Below, in pieces: positions 24,212 through 37,570 of a stretch of 64,000 nucleotides of DNA. How positions within the stretch are numbered: position 1 is the first letter of the stretch; every line of letters starts with the position of its first letter. The stretch is from assembly GCA_038373865.1 (NCBI GenBank), contig JAXGGA010002017.1, positions 62,001 to 126,000 of the forward strand. Reading direction: 5' to 3'. The DNA is from Uloborus plumipes (Eukaryota; Arthropoda; Arachnida; Araneae; Uloboridae). The notes beneath the pieces were generated by a model, which was given only the letters and a program-made list of their open reading frames with translations, had not been told where the DNA came from and did not search any database. The translations under genes were made by a program, and so were the position numbers.

Positions 24212-24224
24212 ATTTTTTGCAGTC

Positions 24225-24801
24225 TGTGTATGTATACTCTCATCATAATATGGAAAAGCACGTTCAGTTTTTTTGTATCAAAGCTTGCTGTTGCATATTT
24301 CTAGCAATCACCTTATAGAGAACGGGATATTTTAAAACATTTTTTACTCTTTTGTATGCAGTTCAGATAATTAGAGATTTTAATGGACATAGTTTGGCTT
24401 GCATTTTAGCTATATGGAAAGTCGTTGTGCCCCGTCCCTACTAAAAGAAAGCATTAAAAAAAACTGCTGTGTTGATAAAAAATTGAAAATAATGCCTAAT
24501 AATTCTATTAATGTAGATCTAGATGGCTGTGTTAAATAGATCAGCACTAAAACGAAAAAATTATTTATTACTAAAATCTGAAATTGTCTCTTAAGGTGAA
24601 TGATCGTGACGGTCAGGTAATTTCCCCCCATTCCCACATGAATTTGCTTCATTTAAAAATAAGAGTACAAAACATATTATTTTTATTAACATATTATTAT
24701 TATTAGCTAAATTAATACAAAGTATTATTATATGAGTAACATAATAAAAATAAAAATTAGCTTTCAATTAAGAGAATTAGATTTTACATAATTTAGTTTT
24801 A
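24225..24801. other. Unassigned AT-rich sequence
   Basis: It contains (ATT)-rich patches near 24675-24740. No gene or bounded repeat was recognised. Confidence 0.4.
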
Positions 24802-24803
24802 TA

Positions 24804-25254
24804 GGGTAAGTGCTCCAGTAGTCGGCCATTTAAGAGATCTTTTGTGGATCTTGGCTAACCTAGAACTTTCAGCTATCAATACAGCAACAAAAACAAGGTA
24901 AAAATTTAGAATGAACCTTTCTGATAGTGAATCACCTACTTGTTTCAGAAATTAAAAAAAAATTATGTTAAAATCCAAGCTGTTGTCAACACTAGTAAAT
25001 GCTCCAGTAGTCGGCCACAGAATCATCTTAGCTGAAAAATAAGCAGAATCGCAATCTAGGATGACGGGCACACCATTCAAAATGAAATGACTCATTGCTA
25101 ATTCAAAAAAAGTACCCAAAACTTAACTGCCACTGTTTGATAATTGAGGATAGGTACATGAATGTGTGAATGCGCCATATCTGATTTTGAATTAAAAATG
25201 TACTATTTAGGAGGAGTTTTATGTCATTGTGGCCGACTACTGGAGCACTTACCC
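24804..25254. mobile_element. TA-flanked element with CTCCAGTAGTCGGCCA ends
   Basis: The inverted ends are GGGTAAGTGCTCCAGTAGTC and GACTACTGGAGCACTTACCC, extended by GGCCA, with TA at 24802-24803 and 25255-25256. The motif TGCTCCAGTAGTCGGCCAC is repeated internally at about 24998-25017. No transposase is encoded. Confidence 0.8.
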
Positions 25255-25508
25255 TACTTACGACTTTTAGCTCTATTTTGTTTTTAAAACTTTCCGCAAC
25301 GATTGTATCTTTAATTGCGCATTGAAATATTTTAGCGTAACTATCCGAACAAGTCTTATACACTTGCATCTAGTGTGAGGAATATCCCCAGTTGGACCAT
25401 CAATGGGACAAATAACCTCTAGTTAGGTGGAGCAGTCAAGAGAATAACATGAAAAACTTTAAGGTACAGCGAAATGAAATCAAGTAATATTGACTGCTCA
25501 AATATCCT

Positions 25509-26957
25509 TTCAAGGTTTTGGCATTCTCTATTGTAAAGCCCAAAAATACTTCTAAATTCCATACTTATCAACTATGTCAGTGATAATAAAAACACGCTAA
25601 TCCTACTAATAATATATCAATATTCCTCGTAGGAGGCAAATGACGGAATTACATTCATACTTTTTTAATTAAATATCCATTGGATCATCTTTACGAGTTG
25701 AGTGTCGGGTCTACTTTCTTCCAATTATGCTAGACATATTGCATCAGGAATTCCCCAGAGAAGAGTTTGGGACAAAAATAAGTCAACATTTACTTAAGCC
25801 CTTCGTTTCTTATTACGCCTCACAGCGACTCGGGAGTCGTTGCGTCCTTTTCTGTTCGGCCGTATCACCTCAAATGTGTCGTTCCGGCTGCATTGCCTTT
25901 GATTGGATCTGTTTGCAGAGGCATTTGGAGGAAGTTACGGTTAAATGAGCTGGTTATTAGGAAGGGTGGCGACGAATTTAATACAACCTCAGAACGAGAG
26001 CTTAATTGGTTTTACTGTTATGAGCGAATTAAAGAACAATCGTTTTATGGAGATGTCCGTCTTAAATTACGTTTTTGAAAATTACTTTTTTAAGTTTTGA
26101 TTTTAGATTCTTATCTCCTTTAAACTAGAAGAAATAGGTATATAAATAAAAATTTCGAATTGCACCTACAAATAAAATATTTCTAGTGTTCTCCAAGAGG
26201 TGGAAATTCGGCGCTTTTCATTAACTGAAAATTTGCGAGAACATATATGAATCTTCATGCTTCCAGCAATTTAGTTATTTTTCCTATACATTTGTTCATT
26301 GTTCATCTAAGAGCATAAACTGTTGATATACGTACTTTCAACGCAAAACTTGATTGTTCGAATCTCCGTTCAGGTTTTTAGAAGTTTCTACCGATCTGTA
26401 AAGCCAAAAAATACATCTAAATCCTCCACACTCATCAACTGTGGCAATGATCATAAAAAAAGCAATTCCTACTAATTATGAATCAAAATTCCTTGCATAA
26501 GGAGGCAAATCACTGCGTCATATTTAGATATTTTAATAAATATCCATTGGATCTTCTTTACGAGTCGAGTGTCGGGTCTCTTTTCTTCCAATTACGCCAG
26601 ACATATTGCATTAGGAATTCCCCAGAGAAGAGTTTGGGACAAAAATAAGTCAACATTTACTTAAGCCCCTCGTTTCTTATTACGCCTCACATCAACTTGG
26701 GAGTCGTTGCGTCCTTTTCTGTTCGGCCGTATCACCTCAAATGTGTCGTTCCGGCTGCATTGACTTTGATTGGATCTGTTTGCAGAGGCATTTGGAGGAA
26801 GTTATGGTAAAATGAGTTTGCTATTAGAAAGGGTGGAAATGAATTAAATACTGCCTTAGAACTAGGGCTTAATTGGTTCGGCTGTTATGAGAAAACGAAA
26901 GAACATCCTTTTTATGGAGATGTCTGTCTTTAACTACACTTCTGAAAATTAATTTTA
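25509..26957. repeat. ~870-bp tandem duplication with a highly conserved core
   Basis: Copy 1 (about 25509-26089) and copy 2 (about 26381-26957) align throughout. The core (25727-25950 vs 26596-26820) differs at only about ten positions by eye, roughly 95% identity, and includes an unbroken run around GTCCTTTTCTGTTCGGCCGT. Flanking parts of the same duplication are nearer 80%. The core is also GC-richer. The frame starting at 25727 is not conserved: its ATG is ACG, and a CAG codon is TAG, in copy 2. That argues against coding in that frame. It could be a conserved regulatory element or non-coding exon. Confidence 0.75.
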
Positions 26958-28028
26958 TGAAAATGAATTTTATAGATTCTCGTTCCTTTAAAACTTACTT
27001 AAATGATTATTTATGATCTCAGAACATACTAAAAAGAATTACTTTGAATATAAAAGGTATTCTCTAAAGGAAGGATAAAAGAGGGCAGCAGGAGACTGAG
27101 CAGGACATGAGGTATACTGGCGCTAGGTTTGATTATCTTCATTCATCTATATGTTCGTCTCAACTGCAGTACTCAGACAAAAACTAGTATGATCTGGCCA
27201 ACATGAAACTTTCTCTTGTAAATTTCTCATGAAATTTAGCTCTAACGTATATTTGATTCTGCAAAATTCTGATTCTTTTTCCTCAAAAGTGGAATCAAAA
27301 AGGAAAAATTGAAAATAATTTAAAAAGTTTTGCTTGGATTAATTACAAACATGTTATTTGTTAACAAATAGGATATGGCATTAGATAAAAGCTTTAAAAC
27401 ATTAAGATCTCTCCTCTCCTTTCCCAACATTTTAGTGGAATGAAAGTTTTTCACCAAGCAATCGTATGTGAAAATATTTTAATTTGGTCTATATTGCACA
27501 TTGTTGATTGAGCTGCATAAAAACGCTTTAAAGGAATAAAAGGAATAGAATAATATAATAGCAAACAGGAAACTCACAAAACGAGCAAACAAATAATACA
27601 AAGTATAGAAAATTGTAAACAAAGGAAAAGTTTTAGGTTTTGTCTCCTTTCAAATAACACAACCAACAACTTTTGAAAGACAACAAAATACTTCAACTTT
27701 TTTGGATTTAGAATTAATCACATCAAGTACATATTGTATTTTTCAGTTCAAGCAACTACTTTTAACAAACTTCTGGCTACCAAGAAAATACAAGACACTA
27801 AAATGTATTCATTTTGCACCGTGGGTTTAGTGCTTCAAGTTCTGAGACATCATCTTTCTAGCTAACTACCTTATGCCCGTCATGCCCTCTGAAAAGCATT
27901 TCTAATATTCCCTATGATTAAGAGCTCTTGCGAGTTGGGCTTGATGCAGATAAGCTTCCCTTTCAAACTTGTTGTTAATTTAAGGTGACATTCTGGAGTA
28001 TGCGATGCCGTCATTTTATGTGTCCATT
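26958..28028. other. Unassigned AT-rich sequence
   Basis: No gene or bounded repeat was recognised. Confidence 0.45.
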
Positions 28029-28660
28029 TAATGTTAAGTGTCTTTGAGTGAGGAAGACACTTTGGATAATCAATTATGGCTGTACTCTAACATGTTTTCT
28101 GTCTTTGTTTTGCTATGTGTGATGTAATTTTTAGAAACATGAAGCAATACATTTTGCAAAGTAAGAATAAAAAAGTAAGCAATAATCAAGAAAAGTAATA
28201 TATTCTTCTTAACCGTAATTTTAAAGTTTAATATCGTTTAATACTATAAAATGAAATTGAAAATAAGCTGAACGAGAAGTAAAACTTTTACTTTTTTTAC
28301 AGAACAAATAGAAAAATTCACGTACTTAGAACGTGAAATGAAAAAATACTAGATTCGTGCTTCGGAATAGCCAAATAATTTTTCGTCAATCCTAAAAGTT
28401 AAATTTTTGCGGGTTAAGTACAGTCATTTCGAGTAACCAAATGTTAAGTGTCTTTGAGTGCGGAAGATACTTTGAATATTATGGTTGTACCCCATTATGT
28501 TTTTTTTTCGGTTTCGCTGCATATAATGATTTTTTTTTAAATTCATGCACTACAATCAGCAAAATAAGAATAAGAAACACTAATAATAATAACAATAGTA
28601 TTAATATTATTATCACTCAAATTTTAAAATCATATCTATTCAGAAAGCATAGTATTTAAC
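28029..28660. repeat. Diverged ~410-bp tandem duplication
   Basis: ATGTTAAGTGTCTTTGAGTG occurs at about 28029 and at 28441. Each is followed by GGAAGA(C/T)ACTTTG(G/A)AT, ATGG(C/T)TGTAC and, further on, AAGTAAGAATAA/AAATAAGAATAA. The frame at 28441-28659 is not preserved in the other unit. Confidence 0.65.
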
Positions 28661-29127
28661 TTCTAGGAAAAGTTTTGTATTTTAACTTTATATTAATTGC
28701 ATATTTTTAGTATAGAACATTTTCTGTTTTCTTTAAGATTATTTTCTAATTGCTTCAATATGTTTTATTGCGATAAATTGATTGCTTTATGCTTTGTATA
28801 TCAAACTTGAAACATTTGCTACATAATAGGGGTGCGACATCGAAGGCAAAACATCGATGTTTCCAAAACATCGATGTTAGAAATTACAACATCGATGGTA
28901 TTGATACATCGACTAAAAAACATCGATGTTCTCAAACATCGATCTTTTTACAAATATATAGCGTACATTTTTGAATATACTATACTACAAAGTAACACAC
29001 ATGAAAATCTCTAACAAATGTTTTCAAGAGGGTCAGATAATTCTTTTGGCATTGCATCAATGCATTAAATAAAACTATTATTTCAAAAATGTCAAAAGTA
29101 AAGCCAGTAATAAATTTTATGAATGTA

Positions 29128-30418
29128 CCGTAAAATGGGGTGTATAGGAACAGCGGGGTCAATCGGAACAAAACTTTCCGACCGTACAAATAAATTCTTC
29201 ATAAATATACTATTGGGTATTTTTCGCCATTGATTTTTTTTAGAAAGGCAAGATCATAGGAAGTAGGAAAAAATTACTTTTGCCAATCTGGAAACGATAC
29301 TGGCTTCTAAGGAGGGCTGCACTTGGAATGATAGAAAACATCACATTTTCATAGACTGCAAAACTTCATGTGCAAGAACAAACCTTCTTATATTTTAAAC
29401 CTAAGAGTGGTATGTTTCAGTTGTACATGTATCTGAACAACAGAATACCAGATTAGAATTTACATTTTTTATAAATTGTGTCATAAAAATGAAAAATTCT
29501 GAAAAATGCCATAGGAAAAAAAATTGCGGCGTGAATCGGAACACTTTTTTCTGTTGTTCCAATTCAAACTTATTTGAAGGAAACTGTTTGAAAAATCAAG
29601 ATTCTAACCCCAATTCTTCTAATCAAGACAAGGAGAAGGATTTTTTACTGTTTATCCCTTCTCGTGAGCAACTAGATCTTAGAATGACAAAAAGTTTCAG
29701 ATTTCAAAAGATTTTTTCTCCAGGAGACTTCTTTTTACTTAAAATACGCGGGGAAAAGTCATATAGACTTTATATAGCAAAAGGCCAGTACACAGACATT
29801 CATGAATAAGCGTTAAAATCTTTCGGGACAATCCCCGAAACCCAGAGATTTCAAGAAACTAAAGAAAAGGCAGAGTTCATCCCAGAAGATGCTATGAAAA
29901 AACTTAAGCCAAGTCACAGTTGCTAGTTTTAAGGACAAGTACATATTTGTGGACGACATGAGTGACCTCCATTCATGTTAAATCTTTGTATTTCAATTCA
30001 AAAGCATTTCTTAAAATTACTTTTCATTTTTCATAAGTTTAAAATTATTTTGATTTTTGACAAATTATAAACGTTTACTAGTATTGAAATTATACTTTTA
30101 TTTGACAGTAATTATCTGTTCTTATTCTCCCCCATCAACATTACTCATGTTTGTGAGACCTATTACAGGTTAAATGGAAAAAAAATAAAAATTTTAACAT
30201 GTGTTCCGATTGACCCCTATCAGCGGGGTGATTCGGAACACCCATAATTTCCTATATATTTTAATAATAACTGCTCAAAATGTTTCGTCTTTGCTTGGAA
30301 TATCAAAAGTAAAGTAAGACCGAAGTTTTTACCCAGAAAATCAAATTTAAAAAAAATCTTTCAACTGCTTTTTTTGTAATCAAAGCTGAAAAGTGTTCCG
30401 ATTCACCCCATTTTACGG
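29128..30418. mobile_element. TA-flanked element with GGGGTGAATCGGAACA-type motifs, nested in a hAT
   Basis: The ends are CCGTAAAATGGGGTG and CACCCCATTTTACGG, with TA at 29126-29127 and 30419-30420. The subterminal motif (GGGGTNAATCGGAACA or its complement) recurs at about 29153, 29532, 30203, 30223 and 30395. It contains a transposase-like relic (29489-29926). Confidence 0.8.
29489..29926 (+). pseudogene. C-terminal relic of a pogo-like (DDE_1) transposase, one in-frame stop
   Basis: The frame encodes a Lys/Asn/Ser-rich stretch, then a hydrophobic strand-rich module (GDFFLLKIRG...YRLYIAK). After a single TAA at 29807-29809 the same frame stays open for 38 codons to TAG at 29924, ending in AEFIPEDAMKKLKP. 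A 'GDFVLVKF...(Y/F)IG' module followed by '...I.KxDIVxKLPxP' is a recurrent C-terminus in pogo/DDE_1-type transposases; I recognise the resemblance but cannot prove it. The catalytic core is absent. It lies inside the TA-flanked element 29128-30418, consistent with that superfamily. Its ATG is inside the element and there is no sign of current expression. Confidence 0.4.
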
Positions 30419-31513
30419 TATATATTTATTAATTTAAGCAATACAAAAGAATAAGTACTCTGCAAATGCATTGAAAATACTGAATTTTGACTCCTTAATA
30501 CAAATTGATAGGAACAATTTCGCAACATGTATTGATTTGACCCTTGAATAGAACAAAAACTGATAATAAAACATGCCAAGATTTATTCAAACTAGTTTTG
30601 GAAAGGGAAATATTTTCTATTTGAATAATACTGAAAATTAATCTACCTCGAAAATGAACCCAGGAAAAAAAGTATCATAGCACTTACCGTCAGTTCAATG
30701 ATGAGCAAAAATTATTTTGATTACATGAAGTACAAATTTTTTCCAAACAATGAACACGAATTTACGTATGAGTGAAATTACGTACAACACCGCACTTTGC
30801 AAATCAACTGCAAAAAACAAACAAAACAGACCAGAGAAGGTTTTCCTGTCGCCGTTAATGTTTCTGATGTGTCAAGAAAAAATCCCTCTGTTTATTTTAA
30901 ATGCATTCATTATTCGGTAAAAGAGGTATAGTTTTGGGAAATTCCAGACACACCGGCAGCAGCAGATTTACTTGTCTTCTTTTTCTATAGTACCTTTAAG
31001 ACATTGCGGATAAAAGACATACATGAGCTTAATTTGCACTGTAGATCCCAGGAGCTCATCTGTAGCGCTTTTTAAATGTAGACGAATTTTTGCATGTTTG
31101 ACGGGAATTTAGACTTTTTGGGTTTGAAAATGAGATTAAATAAATGATAACTAAAGGGTTCTCGCACTTTTTTTTGTCAGACATTAATTCCGGGTACATA
31201 TCGTGTGTATTAGGGTTACGATATTGGTGATGATGTTTCCGAAATTGAATGTTGTTGGGTCTTTTTTTAATATCAATGGTTTTTTCATTTTGAAGATGAT
31301 ATTTTTCCATCGATGTCACTTCTCTGAGAGAAAGTGTATTACATTTTTAACTCAAAATGAAAAAACATCGACATCGGAAAAAACATCGAACCCAAAACAT
31401 CGATGTTTTAAAAACATCGACACCAAAGCATCGATGTTAAAAACATCGATGTTTTAACAAAAACATCGATGTTTCCAAAACATCGACATCGATGTCGCAG
31501 CCCTACTACATAA

Positions 31514-32635
<1,122 letters not shown>

Positions 32636-33184
32636 CAGTGAACTCTCACTTATACGCCGCCTCATTTATGCACCTTTTTCACATATACGACGATTTTGAA
32701 TGGTCCCAGAACATTCCATAGCAAAATAATGATACTATTATTCGTTTATGCGTAGCTCTAAAGATAAATATTTCACTTATGCGCCGAATTTTCCCTAAAA
32801 TGTAAAAAATGTAGTTCTTTTTCTTTAAAAAATAAGCATTTTTTTTTCACTTTCCTCTTTAATGTTTAGCCTTTATTGCTCACGGAAGGCATTTTTTTTG
32901 GAGAGGGACAATTATCGATTATGCATCGTTTTAAAAGGAACAGTTTGTAATTAGGCATGCTATCGTTTTTGTTTTCTCTTTATCATTATAGTTAGGTTAC
33001 AGTAATTGGCAAACCGTAGTAATATGTCCCTTTTCTATTGAAACATTCTTATTCATTCTCTCATTAGAAACTATGTTGCGTTTTAGTCCTAAGGCTTTAA
33101 TAGGCTTGTTCACTTATACGTTTCTCTCAGTTATGCGCCTTTTCTGTTGGTCCCTTGGACAGGCGTATAAGTGAGAGTTCACTG
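32636..33184. mobile_element. pogo/Tigger-like element
   Basis: The ends are CAGTGAACTCTCACTTATAC and GTATAAGTGAGAGTTCACTG. TA follows on the right, while the left flank reads TACTG, so the left edge is uncertain by a few bases. Degenerate internal copies (CACTTATGCGCCGAATTT at about 32772, GTTCACTTATACGTTTCTC at about 33109) echo the ends. No transposase is encoded. Confidence 0.7.
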
Positions 33185-35377
33185 TAGTTTGTTTTTATAC
33201 GCTTCCAAAAAGGAAACGACGAGAAAACACTGTGTTTGTGCACTATTTGGGGGTTTTTATTCGGCAAGTTGTGCACCGTTTTCTGTTTCAAGCTCTCCCC
33301 ACTTAAAAAAAAAAAAAAAAAAGTCGTAAAAGTTTTCCCATCCTTCTTCTCGTAAAAAAACTACATCAAAACGTTATTACTGTGTAATATGTTAACTCAC
33401 AGTTAGCTTAGGTTCTTTTTTTTTCCTAAATACGCAATCCCTTTGTACATATTCAACAATGTTAAATTTAACAAATTTAGGGATGACGCATGTAAAAATT
33501 TACAAACTAACTCACACATTTGTGAACATTAAATTTTGGTATATACAGAAAAGAGAAAAAAAAGGCTAATAAATGTATAAATATAAGTGAAATATTTGCA
33601 TGTATGTAATGAAAAAAAAAATATATACATATAAAAATAATAATAAAATAAAATAATAATAAAAAAGGGGAAAGAAAAAAAATAGCATAAATTAATAAAA
33701 TAATTTAAAAAAAAATATTAAAAAAATAAAAGTAAACATAGGAATGAATATATTAAAAAAAGCAAATAATTTGAAAAATAAAATAAATAAATAAATGAAA
33801 AATAAATATAAATAAATAAAAAATATAAATAAATAAATAAAAAATAAAAATAAATGACTAAAAAACATGCAATGGTCAAACAGAGAATCTATTGATATGG
33901 GTCAAAATTTCAGTAAGTATCCATTGTTCCCAGGTATGACATTTGATAAATTTCCTGTACCATAAAGCATTTTTTCATGACAAAATTAAAAAAAAAATTA
34001 ATAAATAAAATAAAAAATGCTTGTGCTCAAGCTGTTTTTTAGAAAATAGATACTTCTAGTTCTGCTATAATAATAATAATATATCATTAATTTTAAAGCT
34101 TAGAAAACTTTACTATAAGAATATTTCTAAACTTTCTAAAAATATATTTATAGCATGAAAATTTTAAAATCATGCAATTTTTCGATGAATAGAGAAATTA
34201 AGAACTTAATCTCAGCAATTATTCTTCCCTATACAAAACAATTGCAGTTTAAATGGCAAAAAATAATAAACGAATGAAATAAAAAGTTTTTGGCAATACT
34301 GAAAAAGTGCAGAATATCTACAGCTTGTAATCACATTAAAAAAGCGAAAAAAATTATGAAAATAAAGTTAAAAAAAATAATTAAGAACATATTTTGCTTT
34401 TTCCGGAAATAGTTTCAAAACAAAACAAAAGAGATTGCTAGTTATTTTTGGTTTGACTTTATCTTCATTTAACTTTATTTACTGTTATTTAATTTTATTT
34501 CTATTCTTTACAATTCAATAATGTTTTGCCTTAAAATGGCTAGTAGTCTTCTTTTGTGCTAAAATAGAGCACTTTGAATTTACTGAACCAAAACCTTCCA
34601 ATTAAGAAGCATTTTAAAATCCTCCTTAGAATGCAAAAAGGAAGAAAAGTACGTGCTTCAAATTACATAATAAATAATCTACTCCCTAAAATGCATTTTC
34701 CTTTTAGATGGAGTTTAAAGATTTTCACTTCCTTATTTATTTATTTATTGACTGGTTTAACTTTGTTACTTACATAATTTTACGCTTATAAATGTGCGTT
34801 ACTTTTTTCCATTAGTAGATTCTTACAGCATTAATTACTCTTTTATTTTAAAATCAGGCATTTAGATATAAGTGTTAACTAGTCAAAAAAAAAACTGGCA
34901 TCTTTCCATTAAAGGTATGTCACTTGACACATTTCTTATTTTTGACGAGTTAACTACTTAACTTACCTTTTTTAAGAATTAGGTATTTGACAACATTTAA
35001 AACCTCCAATTTCTGACTTCTAAGGTTGCCATACAATTGTACATATCGCCTATTGATTTAAGCAATTTTTCTCTTGTCCCCAGGATTTAGAGTAAGCAAG
35101 TCCTCAAACCAAGTGAAGTTCTCATGACGGAAAAGTTGCAAAAGGAAACTAAATTTTGGCATTTTGAATTCTTTTTGCAATCACGAGTTGCGATAGGACC
35201 CGACTCACATATAGAAATATTTACTCACATCAAACAACTTCCCGAAAGTGTCACCTTTCTATTTTCAACTCAAAATAATTTTTCTTTTTTTCCATTTCCA
35301 AAAACAAATTCAGCCCGCACGAATATAAGCTCGTGACACAAAGTTAAAAGCGACTACGAAAACATTCCAGTCACCTT
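33185..35377. other. AT-rich stretch with A/T low-complexity sequence
   Basis: There is a run of A near 33305-33322. At 33600-33860 the sequence is A-rich with (AAAT)n. The rest, to 35377, shows no gene, RNA or bounded repeat. Confidence 0.5.
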
Positions 35378-35486
35378 CCCAAGTAGCACACTTCGTTTTT
35401 TAAAGGTTGTAAAATGGTTATCAACGTTATGACAACCGATTATAAACGTTTATAAAACGTTTAAACGTTTTTGTGTGCTACCTGGG
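35378..35486. mobile_element. 109-bp CCCAAGTAGCAC MITE, copy 2
   Basis: It runs from CCCAAGTAGCACACTTCG to TTTTTGTGTGCTACCTGGG, in the orientation opposite to copy 1. TT flanks both sides. Confidence 0.85.
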
Positions 35487-35569
35487 TTGTTTAGGGGTCA
35501 GAGAGAATTGACCGTGAGTGTGGGGGGGGGGGGGGCATGGGTGTACTTTCTCTCTCCTGCCCTTGATCT

Positions 35570-35716
35570 TTTTTTTTTTGTGTGTGAATGATTTGCCTAC
35601 CCTATAAACGGGTCCTTATGGTGTGTGTATACTCTGGAAATCGGGCTTCTCACCAAATTACGGTGCCGTCGGAAAAGTGAAGCAGAGCACCCGAAATTGC
35701 CAGTCCAGCTGGCTAG
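35570..35716 (+). mobile_element. SINE family 1, body-only fragment
   Basis: It matches the non-tRNA body of the two minus-strand SINEs: CCTACCCTATAAACGGGT, CACCAAATTACGGTGC..GGAAAAGTGAAGCAG and AAATTGCCAG. The tRNA-like head with its A and B boxes is missing, so it is a 5'-truncated copy in plus orientation. A G-run (35521-35534) and T-run precede it. Confidence 0.75.
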
Positions 35717-36012
35717 GGTTGCCACACTTCCCGGATTTTAAGTGACCGTCCTGTATTTTGAAAACTGTCCCGCGTCCCGAGTATTTTAGCTAAGATCAAC
35801 ACTTTTTGCTACAAGAGATATTTTTTAGAAATAAATGAAGTAAAACCAGAAGTTAAATATAGTGTGATTAAGAAAACCACGTGAGAGCTAGCGTAAAAAG
35901 TTTTGAATCGAAATGTTTTTCTATTCTAATGTGTACATTATTATGTTTAGCTAGAGCAGAAAAATCATTGCGGCAATCAATGCAACAAATACAAATTGCA
36001 ATCTTTTCCCTA
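35717..36012. other. Unassigned sequence, possible hAT end
   Basis: GGGTTGCCACACTTCCCGGATTTT at its start resembles widespread 'CCCGGATTTT' transposon ends, but no partner end was found. Confidence 0.3.
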
Positions 36013-36284
36013 TTTTTTTGTCGTGTACCAGCGAGGCTGGCAATTTGGGGTGAGCTAATTCACTTTTCTAACCGTACCGTGATTTGGTATGAAGTCCGAC
36101 TTCCACAGTACACGCATGCCATAGGTACCCGTTACGCATGCCATAGGCAACCTTTCACAACAACACATTCACACAAAGAAAGAATAAGAACAGGAGGGAG
36201 AAAGCACATCCATGCCCAAGCCGGGACTCGAACTCGGGGCCACCATCCGTGGCAGACTGCTCTGACCACTAGACAATTGCAATG
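36013..36284 (-). mobile_element. tRNA-derived SINE, family 1, copy 1
   Basis: Read on the minus strand, a tRNA-like head has an A-box-like TAGTGGTCAGAGC and a B box AGTTCGAGTCC (complement of 36224-36234). A body with GGTACCTATGGC and CCAAATCACGGTAC follows, ending in an A-run tail (T-run at 36012-36019 on plus). The longest plus frame of the window (35881-36285) runs through it and is an artefact. Confidence 0.85.
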
Positions 36285-37570
36285 AGTTTTATAATAATTT
36301 TAAGACACATTTAAACTCGATATGAGTTTTTACAGCAGCAAAATACAGCAGCAAATATGTTTTAAAAATAGAATTAGTCAACATTACATCAGCATAATTC
36401 TTACACTATAATAATATTGAAAAACACTAAAGTGTTTTTATTCTTAAGGATTTTGATTTTTCTTTCTTTTGCTAACTTTTTTTAGTTTAATTCAAGTTGT
36501 ATGTTTAAATTTTATGCATGTTCAGTTGTTAAGTTGAAATTTTTGTTAATGATTTACACGCATTCAAATCTCACCATTTGCATTTGTGGCATTATGAAGT
36601 AGTACATATAATAGGAAAGAATTTTGCGTTAAGAAAGTTTTAGAGAAAAAATTGAACCTTTTTTTAACACCTTTAACAGAATCCGTTTTTTTTTGTTGTT
36701 TAGGGAAACACATAAAATTAACAGATAAATTATGCTCTTTACTCTTTAATGGCCACCTGAACTGGGGTATATCATAAAAATCCTTACCTGCTTTAAACAC
36801 ATTTATGTTTTTAAAAACATTAACAAAAACAAAGGAAATTTATTGCCTTAACTTTTAATGTACTGCATACAGCAACATAGATTCAGGATTACGTAAGCAA
36901 ATACTAAAGCACAAAGAAAAGAAGATCGATTGTGCTTTCATTTTTCATATCGATAAAAATATCGATGGAGTTGTAATCTTTCAACGCTACACCGGGGAAT
37001 CGTTTTCGGAGAACATCTCAAAATCAACTGATAGCTGGAATATAAAAAGCACACCCCTGGCTGCTTAAAGTGCTTTTTTAAGTCTCCGCGGAGAGAAATA
37101 TTTTGTCTTGTAAAGCACCAAGATACATTTTTTGACTTTCCTTTGTAGATAAAATAATAAAAGAAAGTATCTTCCATAAAATTTCAAGTTTTCCTCCTTT
37201 TAAATCTATATTTTTCTGCTTTATTCCTCTTTGGAAAAGCATTCAAAATTCAAACTGCTTCGATATCAGCTTGGCTACCAGGATAGAATATTTCTTTCCT
37301 ATGCTAAGTTGTACGTTGTTATTTTTTATTTGTGAGTTTAATGTGATGTATGAGTTTTCGGCCCGTGCAAGGTGGACTTGGAGAAAATGTATAGCGTTGC
37401 ATTTTTGATACAAAAATAAAAACCGTATGCATTTATTCTTTAAAAGTACAACAAGGCCAGTTTTTCTTTTATTTATTTTGATTTTTTATAACGCAAATAT
37501 GTACAAATGTGGTTAAGTTTTGGAAGACATTTTGTAAAGATGGTTACAGAGCAGTTAACGTATGGCATAC
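36285..37570. other. Unassigned AT-rich sequence
   Basis: No gene or bounded repeat was recognised. ATCGATAAAAATATCGAT at 36948-36965 is a small palindrome. Confidence 0.4.

Larger units (their letters stand above)
23180..24224. mobile_element. Hairpin-array element, copy D, with two younger insertions
   Basis: It begins near CTGCAAGAGATGAATGCTG and ends TTTTTTGCAGTC. Four consecutive TTTTACAGTAATAAACTGTAA-type units lie at 23225-23330. The piggyBac-like element at 23346-23872 and the foldback at 24070-24211 interrupt it. With both removed, the sequence is a normal two-module copy. Confidence 0.75.
28827..31505. mobile_element. hAT-like element with exact 8-bp duplication CTACATAA
   Basis: The ends are TAGGGGTGCGACATCG and CGATGTCGCAGCCCTA. 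CTACATAA at 28819-28826 and 31506-31513 is the 8-bp target duplication. Subterminal ACATCGATGTT repeats crowd both ends (28843-28950, 31365-31490). The interior holds the nested element 29128-30418. I see no hAT transposase domain, so it is non-autonomous or decayed. Decayed relatives are at 44270-44372 and 53286-53410. Confidence 0.85.

Noticed and set aside
25727..25948. 73-codon frame in the conserved duplicated core
   Set aside because: In the second copy the start codon is ACG and an in-frame TAG appears within seven codons, although the DNA is otherwise ~95% identical.
28827..31505. Search for a hAT transposase inside the hAT-like element
   Set aside because: No frame of sufficient length or with a recognisable dimerisation or catalytic block. 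The only coding relic belongs to the nested element.
35881..36285. 134-codon plus-strand frame, the longest in the window
   Set aside because: More than half lies in a reversed tRNA-derived SINE; the rest is AT-rich with no domain.
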